Source of the DNA: Brachybacterium muris
GTDB lineage: Bacteria > Actinomycetota > Actinomycetes > Actinomycetales > Dermabacteraceae
NCBI RefSeq assembly: GCF_016907455.1
Contig: NZ_JAFBCB010000001.1
Location: forward strand, 2,976,001 to 3,040,000
Length of the DNA stretch: 64,000 nucleotides
Direction: 5' to 3'
The notes beneath the pieces are model-generated. The model saw nothing but the letters and a program-made list of their open reading frames with translations, had not been told where the DNA came from and made no database searches. This document shows, in pieces, positions 59,323 to 64,000 of this stretch (the stretch's first letter is position 1; every line of letters begins with the position of its first letter). The translations under genes were made by a program, and so were the position numbers.

Positions 59323-59706
59323 TCAGCGGCGGGTGCGCAGGAGGCGGCCGGTTCCCTCCAGGTGCTGCTGCAGGGCGGCCGCGGTCTCCTCGTGGACCCG
59401 GTCGGCGCGGCGCCTGCCGAGCGTGCCGCCCAGGGCGAGTCCTGCACCGGGTCCCCAGCGGTACACCACGTCGGTGGTGTGGGTGTCCTCGCGCAGTTCC
59501 ACGATGCCGGTGAGGAAGAACTTCTTGCCGGCGAGCGCGCCCAGCAGCACGGTGCGTCCGCGGTTGCCGAACTCGTAGGCCATCGAGCCGTCATCGCGCA
59601 CCCGGGGCACCCAGCCGCGGGCGTCGAAGAACGCGGCCACGTCCCGGCGGGCCGCCTGCGCATCACCGCGCAGCACCATCAGCAGCTTCTCCTGGCGCTC
59701 AGCCAC
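59323..59706 (-). CDS. Conserved-looking small protein, unknown function
   Basis: A 127-residue protein of alternating beta and helix (ERQEKLLMVLRGDAQAARRDVAAFFDARGW, then strands and a Gly-rich hydrophobic turn GAGLALGGTLG). GTG 59706 is the first codon, two bases after the phosphatase stop, so it is translated from the same message. I do not recognise the family. The central GNRGRTVLLGALAGKKFFLTG strands resemble small START/polyketide-cyclase-like folds, but this is a weak impression. Confidence 0.65.
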   Translation of the reverse strand: MAERQEKLLMVLRGDAQAARRDVAAFFDARGWVPRVRDDGSMAYEFGNRGRTVLLGALAGKKFFLTGIVELREDTHTTDVVYRWGPGAGLALGGTLGRRRADRVHEETAAALQQHLEGTGRLLRTRR

Positions 59707-59708
59707 GG

Positions 59709-60326
59709 TCAGCCCCCTGGGCTCTCCGGCTCGCGGCGGGCCGGCGCCGCAACACCTCCGAACAGATCCCTCCCGGGGCCCACGCGGCGCAGCTCGGCGT
59801 TGCCCAGGTGCGGCACGGAGCGATGCTCGTAGGGGTCCATGCCCTCCCCCACGGCCAGCATGATCTGCAGGACGTCCCCGTGGGCCACCAGGACCACCGG
59901 GGCCTGCTCGGCGAGGGCATCGGCCTCTCGCAGCACGGCGCTGGCCCGCGCGGCGACCTCGCGCACCGGTTCCACCTCGTTCGCGCCGTCGCGTCGGGCC
60001 AGGTCATCGGCCCACACCAGCTCGTACGCCGTCGCGGGGCCCCCGTCGTGAGTGCCGAAGCCGCGCTCCCGCAGACGCTCATCAACCCTGGGCTCCCCGG
60101 CGCCGAGTTCGGCGCAGAACTCCTCGGCCGTCTGCCGGGCTCGGGCGAAGTCGCTGGTCAGCACCACCGTGCCCGCGCCGAGGCCGTAACGAAAGGCCTC
60201 GCGTGCGGCGGCGCGCACCTGCTCCCTGCCACGCTCGGTCAAGCCCACCTCCACCAGGGCGCGCGGGCCGACGGCCGAAACGATCAGCCCGTCCACGTTC
60301 GCGACGGACTCACCGTGCCGCAGCAC
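59709..60326 (-). CDS. Histidine phosphatase family protein (phosphoglycerate-mutase-like)
   Basis: A 205-residue phosphatase. The phospho-acceptor His is in LRHGESVAN right at the start, with SDFARARQTAE carrying the second Arg and VLVAHGDVLQ the second His. GTG 60326 leaves only one residue before LRHG. The in-frame sequence upstream (SGHDIWV) completes the first strand, so the true start may be a CTG overlapping the upstream stop. There is no metabolite-specific motif, so the substrate is unknown. Confidence 0.82.
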   Translation of the reverse strand: MLRHGESVANVDGLIVSAVGPRALVEVGLTERGREQVRAAAREAFRYGLGAGTVVLTSDFARARQTAEEFCAELGAGEPRVDERLRERGFGTHDGGPATAYELVWADDLARRDGANEVEPVREVAARASAVLREADALAEQAPVVLVAHGDVLQIMLAVGEGMDPYEHRSVPHLGNAELRRVGPGRDLFGGVAAPARREPESPGG

Positions 60327-60343
60327 CCAGATGTCGTGGCCGC

Positions 60344-62068
60344 TCAGGGCTCGAGAACCTTGCCGGGGTTCAGGTTGCGACCGGGATCGTTGTCGGCGAA
60401 CAGGCCGCGCACCATCTGGGCACCCACCTCACCGATGTCCTGGACCATCCAGGGGAGGTGCTCGGTGCCCACCCCGTGGTGGTGGGAGACGGGAGAGTTC
60501 AGGTCCACGAAGGTCTGCTGGACCGCGTTCTTGGCGTCGTAGTACTTCGCCAGCGCCGTCGAGTCATCGGTGTACGGCACCGCGAAGGTGAAGTACAGGC
60601 AGGCGCCGCCGTGGTAGCTGTGCGACATGTGGCAGAACATGAAGCCCTGGGAGTCGTGGTCGGCCAGCACCTTGTAGTACGCGTCGTACACCTTTGAGTG
60701 GACCTCGTTGAGGTTCGCCCAGCTGGCACCGGTCTCGCACACGTCGCCGAACACCTTGTAGTTCAGCAGGAAGTCGCGCAGGTGGGGGGTGTCGAACTTC
60801 TTCTGGTCGTACACCGCACCGGGGCCGGCGCCCAGGCTGATGCCGCCGTTCTTGGCGACGATCTTCTTCACGACCGCCTTCTCGCGCTCCACCGTCTCCT
60901 TGGTGCCCTCGAAGCACACGTAGGAGATGCACATCTCCTCCTTGGTGTCCCAGCCCTTGGAGCGCAGGTAGGCGAACAGGCCGTCCTGCACCTTGCCCAT
61001 CACCGTGGACTTGGTGGACTCCGGGGCCTTGACCAGGGCCAGGCTGAAGCGGGTCTCAGGCCCGTCCGAGAGGCGAGCGAAGGTGGGGTTGACCTCGGAG
61101 CGGGCGATCGCGTGCATGCCGCGGATGCCGTGCTCCCAGTCGGGGTACATGTAGGCGATGACCTGGCGCACCGGGGCGGTGCGGTGCACCTGCACGGTGC
61201 ACTCGGAGATCACGCCCAGGCGGCCCTCGCTGCCCATGATCATCTCGTGCACGCTGGGGCCGCTGTCGCGCCCGGGCACGGCCTTGGTGCGGATGATCCC
61301 GCTGGGGTGCACCACCCGCATGCCGCGCACGATCTGCTCGATGTCGCCGTACTTGTCGGACTGCATGCCGGTGGAGCGGGTCGCTGCCCAGCCGCCCACC
61401 GTGGAGTAGGTGAAGGAGTCGGGGAAGTGGCCCATGGTCCAGCCCAGGGCGTTCAGCTGCTCCTCGAGGTCGGGACCGTACACGCCGGCCTCCACCCGGG
61501 CCAGGCCCGAGGTGTCGTCGATCTCCAGGACCTTGCGCATGCGGCCCAGGTTCATGGTGAGCACGGGGCGCTGCTCGGTCACGTCCGGGGTGACGGAGCC
61601 GGAGATGCAGGAGCCGCCGCCGTAGGGGATCAGCACCAGGTCCCTCTCCAGGACGATCCGGAGCACCGCGGCGATCTCGTCCTCGCTGCCGGGGTAGACC
61701 ACCGCATCCACCAGGCGCTCGAAGTCGCCCTGACGCACCCGGAACAGGTCCGGCAGGGAGCGTCCGAAGGAGTGGACCACGCGGAACTCGTCGTCGTCGC
61801 GCAGGTTCTGCTCGCCGACCACGTCCACCAGTGCGGTGCGGGCGTCCTCACCCAGGCGCGACGCGGGGACCGTGTGCTCGGACAGATCCGGGGTGATCGG
61901 GTCGGGCATGGTGTGCAGATCCAGACCGATGACCTCGCGGGCCAGCGGGGCGAACCCGGGCTTGTTGCGCCAGTTGAAGGTGACGTCCTCCAGGCCCCAG
62001 CCCCACCACCGGTGCCGCTTCACGTCCTCGGCGTCCAGCCGGTCCTCGGCGCTCAGCGGTGCGTTCAT
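60344..62068 (-). CDS. FAD-linked oxidase, alkyldihydroxyacetonephosphate synthase-like
   Basis: A 574-residue flavoprotein of the VAO family. The FAD pyrophosphate loop is in IPYGGGSCISGSVTP (149-161), with GWAATRSTGMQSDKYGDIEQIV further on. The C-terminal triple His (529-531) is in SHHHGVGTEHLPW, the AGPS signature. The N-terminal WWGWGLEDVTFNWRNKPGF matches AGPS proteins. In eukaryotes AGPS swaps the acyl group of acyl-DHAP for a fatty alcohol, the first ether-bond step. It overlaps the acyltransferase gene by four bases. Mycobacterial relatives exist without proven ether-lipid activity. Confidence 0.85.
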   Translation of the reverse strand: MNAPLSAEDRLDAEDVKRHRWWGWGLEDVTFNWRNKPGFAPLAREVIGLDLHTMPDPITPDLSEHTVPASRLGEDARTALVDVVGEQNLRDDDEFRVVHSFGRSLPDLFRVRQGDFERLVDAVVYPGSEDEIAAVLRIVLERDLVLIPYGGGSCISGSVTPDVTEQRPVLTMNLGRMRKVLEIDDTSGLARVEAGVYGPDLEEQLNALGWTMGHFPDSFTYSTVGGWAATRSTGMQSDKYGDIEQIVRGMRVVHPSGIIRTKAVPGRDSGPSVHEMIMGSEGRLGVISECTVQVHRTAPVRQVIAYMYPDWEHGIRGMHAIARSEVNPTFARLSDGPETRFSLALVKAPESTKSTVMGKVQDGLFAYLRSKGWDTKEEMCISYVCFEGTKETVEREKAVVKKIVAKNGGISLGAGPGAVYDQKKFDTPHLRDFLLNYKVFGDVCETGASWANLNEVHSKVYDAYYKVLADHDSQGFMFCHMSHSYHGGACLYFTFAVPYTDDSTALAKYYDAKNAVQQTFVDLNSPVSHHHGVGTEHLPWMVQDIGEVGAQMVRGLFADNDPGRNLNPGKVLEP

Positions 62069-63174
62069 GCCGGTCCTTCCCCGTCCCGGGCGCTGCCCAG
62101 GACTTCCTCGTGATGGTCGTCGTACAGGCCCTTGACGCGCTCCCGGATCCGGGTGGAGAACTCCACCGCGGTCTCGCCCTCCTCGGCGATCATCGGGTCG
62201 CCGAACACGACGGTGACCGGCGGCCGGCCGGGCCGGGGCCAGTTGCGGCCCTTGGGCATCGCCTCGTAGCCGCCCACAATCGCCGCCGGGATCACCGGCA
62301 CGCCCACGCTGATGGCGAGCGCGGCACCGCCGGGCTTGAAGTCCCTCATCTGGCCGTCCTGCTGGCGCCCGCCCTCGGGAAACACCAGGATCGGCACTCC
62401 GGAGCGCAACAGGTTCCGGGAGGTCCCGGAGTGCTTGCGGGAGCCGCCGCGGTCGATCGGGAAGGCGTTGAACATCCAGCGAACGAAGAACCGCTTGTAC
62501 CAGACGTTGAAGAAGTAGTCGGCAGCAACGCCTGTGGAGAGGAATTTCGCCTGGCTCCACGGGAGGCTAAGGGCGATCATCGGAGCATCGACATGGCTGG
62601 TGTGGTTCGCGACCAGCACGTACGGGCCGCGCACGGTGCGCACGCGACGGGCCACGATCGCCTTCGGGGTGACGGCGCTGCGCACCACGGCCCGGAAGAT
62701 CATGCGCTGCAGCACGAAGCGCACGGCGGCGCGCCAGTGCGATCGGTACTTGGCCAGGTCGCCCTCGGGCTCGTCCCAGCCCTGGGCGCGGGAGCGGGCC
62801 GAGAGGGAGGGGACGGGGCGGGCCTTGGCTGCCGCCTTCGCGTCTGCCTTGGCCTTGGCCTCGGCCTTCGCCTCCGCTCGGGCGTCGGCGCGGGCGGTCC
62901 TCGCATCGGACATGGCGGTCCGGGCATCGGCCGTTGCCGACCTGGCCTCGGAGAGGCGCTCGCGCACGGTGCGCTCGAAGGCGGACTGCTCGCGAGGCGC
63001 CCTGGCGTCGTCGGTGGCGCTGTCGGTCCCGGTCTGGGGGTCGCCATCGACCCCGGCCGATACGGCGTCCCCGGGGGTGGGGTCACCGTCGGGGGTCGCG
63101 TCGCCGTCGGGGGTCGGGTCGCCGTCAGGGGTGGGGTCGCCGTCAGGAGTGCGGCCGTCGGCCTCGTCGCGCAT
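62065..63174 (-). CDS. PlsC-type glycerolipid acyltransferase with repetitive N-terminus
   Basis: A 369-residue 1-acylglycerol-3-phosphate (or DHAP) acyltransferase-like protein. The catalytic H-x4-D is NHTSHVD (His191, Asp196), and the acceptor motif FPEGGR is at 265-270. The first ~120 residues are atypical: four PDGDPT-type repeats from 18-bp DNA repeats (63072-63150), then an Ala/Lys/Asp-rich, probably helical stretch at ~85-118. It lies between an SDR and the AGPS-like gene in one operon, so acyl-DHAP or lyso-ether-lipid acylation is possible. Confidence 0.87.
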   Translation of the reverse strand: MRDEADGRTPDGDPTPDGDPTPDGDATPDGDPTPGDAVSAGVDGDPQTGTDSATDDARAPREQSAFERTVRERLSEARSATADARTAMSDARTARADARAEAKAEAKAKADAKAAAKARPVPSLSARSRAQGWDEPEGDLAKYRSHWRAAVRFVLQRMIFRAVVRSAVTPKAIVARRVRTVRGPYVLVANHTSHVDAPMIALSLPWSQAKFLSTGVAADYFFNVWYKRFFVRWMFNAFPIDRGGSRKHSGTSRNLLRSGVPILVFPEGGRQQDGQMRDFKPGGAALAISVGVPVIPAAIVGGYEAMPKGRNWPRPGRPPVTVVFGDPMIAEEGETAVEFSTRIRERVKGLYDDHHEEVLGSARDGEGPA

Positions 63175-63177
63175 CGT

Positions 63178-63954
63178 TCAGCGCTCCTTGCTGCGGCGGT
63201 GCGAGAGGAGCGCGCTGAGGCGCGCCACCAGGCCGCGGGGGGTGCCGCGCAGCACGCCGGCGATCAGCTTCCAGCGGGTGCTGGGGATGCTGACGGGCTT
63301 GCCGCGGGCCACGTCCGCCAGGCATTCCTCCACCAGGCGATCCGCGTCCAGCCACAGGAAGTCCGGGATGGAGGAGCCCTTGATGCCGGCGCGGGAGTGG
63401 AACTCGGTGCGCACCCAGCCGGGCATCAGGGCGGTCACGGTGACGCCGGTGCCGTTCAGCTGCACGCCGAGCGATTCGGAGTAGTTGCCCACCCACGCCT
63501 TGATGGCGGAGTAGTTGTTCTGGGTGACCAGGGCGCTCACGGAGCCGACGTTGATGATCCAGCCGCGGCCGCGGCGGCTCATCGCGCGACCTGCCGCCCC
63601 GCCCAGCTTGAGGACGGCGCGCACCATCACCTCGAAGCCGCGGTCGTGCTCGTCCAGGTCCTCGTCCAGCAGGCTCGCACGCACGGAGAAGCCGGCGTTG
63701 TTGACCAGCACGTCGACGGGGTCGGTGTCAGCGTCGAGGCGGTCCGCCACGCGCTGCTGGGCGTCACGGTCCACGAGGTCGGCGACCATCGTCTCCACGT
63801 CCACGCCGTGGCGGGATCGCAGGGTGGAGGCGAACTCCTCGAGGCGGGCGGCGTCGCGTGCCACCAGGACGAGAGGGACGCCGCGTGAGGCGAAAGCTGT
63901 TGCGAAGGCGGCCCCGATGCCCGCGGTGCCGCCGGTGATCAGGGCCCTGTGCAT
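63178..63954 (-). CDS. Short-chain dehydrogenase/reductase, possibly 1-acyl(alkyl)-DHAP reductase
   Basis: A 258-residue SDR with TGGTAGIG (residues 7-14), NNAG, a catalytic Ser in NVGSVSA (138-140) and YSAIK (Tyr148, Lys152). The C-terminal basic tail resembles membrane-associated SDRs. It is the first gene of the operon with the PlsC and AGPS-like genes and ends three bases before the PlsC start. Reduction of the keto group of 1-alkyl-DHAP would complete an ether-lipid route, but SDRs are versatile. A -10-like TATCGT lies just upstream (~63963-63968), which suggests a nearly leaderless message. Confidence 0.87.
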   Translation of the reverse strand: MHRALITGGTAGIGAAFATAFASRGVPLVLVARDAARLEEFASTLRSRHGVDVETMVADLVDRDAQQRVADRLDADTDPVDVLVNNAGFSVRASLLDEDLDEHDRGFEVMVRAVLKLGGAAGRAMSRRGRGWIINVGSVSALVTQNNYSAIKAWVGNYSESLGVQLNGTGVTVTALMPGWVRTEFHSRAGIKGSSIPDFLWLDADRLVEECLADVARGKPVSIPSTRWKLIAGVLRGTPRGLVARLSALLSHRRSKER

Positions 63955-64000
63955 GGCGGCTACGATACACTAGCGAGGCCCTGACCAGGGCGCGCCGACA

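Overview
The window is about 64 kb of very GC-rich DNA, densely packed with genes that often overlap by 1-8 bases. Gene content (HemQ-type heme pathway, a pknA/pknB-pbpA-rodA-pstP-fhaA/B cluster, CrgA, class E sortase, many GTG starts) points to an actinobacterium. I infer a Micrococcales member, perhaps Brachybacterium-like, but the sequence alone does not prove the genus.

Layout. 1-6.4 kb: the 3' part of a GH2 beta-galactosidase, two membrane proteins and tgt. 6.5-14.9 kb: two paralogous acyltransferase-3/SGNH membrane proteins flanking a DUF6541-like polytopic protein and an M18 aminopeptidase, suggesting surface-glycan acylation. 14.9-26.6 kb: a nearly complete heme block, with hemA divergent from hemE-hemY-hemQ-hemH-hemC-hemD-hemB-hemL. 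HemQ and the absence of HemN or HemF indicate the coproporphyrin-dependent route. A diverged second HemD paralog follows. 26.7-28.9 kb: a lipoprotein, a small cysteine-cluster protein and a WD40 lipoprotein gene cut by an in-frame TAG. 29.1-32.5 kb: a sqdX-sqdB pair (sulfoquinovose transfer and UDP-sulfoquinovose synthesis) divergent from a FolP2-like gene. 32.5-38.8 kb: a GH38 alpha-mannosidase with a LacI-type operator upstream, a minisatellite, two CubicO-type serine hydrolases and an L,D-transpeptidase. 39-53.2 kb: the conserved growth and division cluster fhaA-fhaB-pstP-rodA/ftsW-pbpA-pknA-pknB-trpG-like, then a sortase/DUF881 operon divergent from crgA, an SGNH hydrolase and an LppM-like lipoprotein. 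53.3 kb: tRNA-Arg(ACG) with a strong terminator.

53.4-57.5 kb: a decaying pair (frameshifted flavin monooxygenase and SDR lacking its start) downstream of an intact Gfo/Idh-ThuA pair. 57.5-59.2 kb: repeats, a long leader and a Tat-exported esterase. 59.3-64 kb: a small conserved protein, a histidine phosphatase, and an operon of an alkyl-DHAP-synthase-like flavoenzyme, a PlsC acyltransferase and an SDR, which resembles an ether-lipid pathway.

The most interesting metabolic hypotheses are the sulfoquinovose lipid or glycan pair and the AGPS-PlsC-SDR operon. Both would alter the membrane or envelope chemistry of an actinobacterium. The clearest anomalies are the three damaged genes (WD40 lipoprotein, flavin monooxygenase, SDR), a 24-bp-stem hairpin at 28971-29024 and an 18-bp perfect palindrome in front of crgA.
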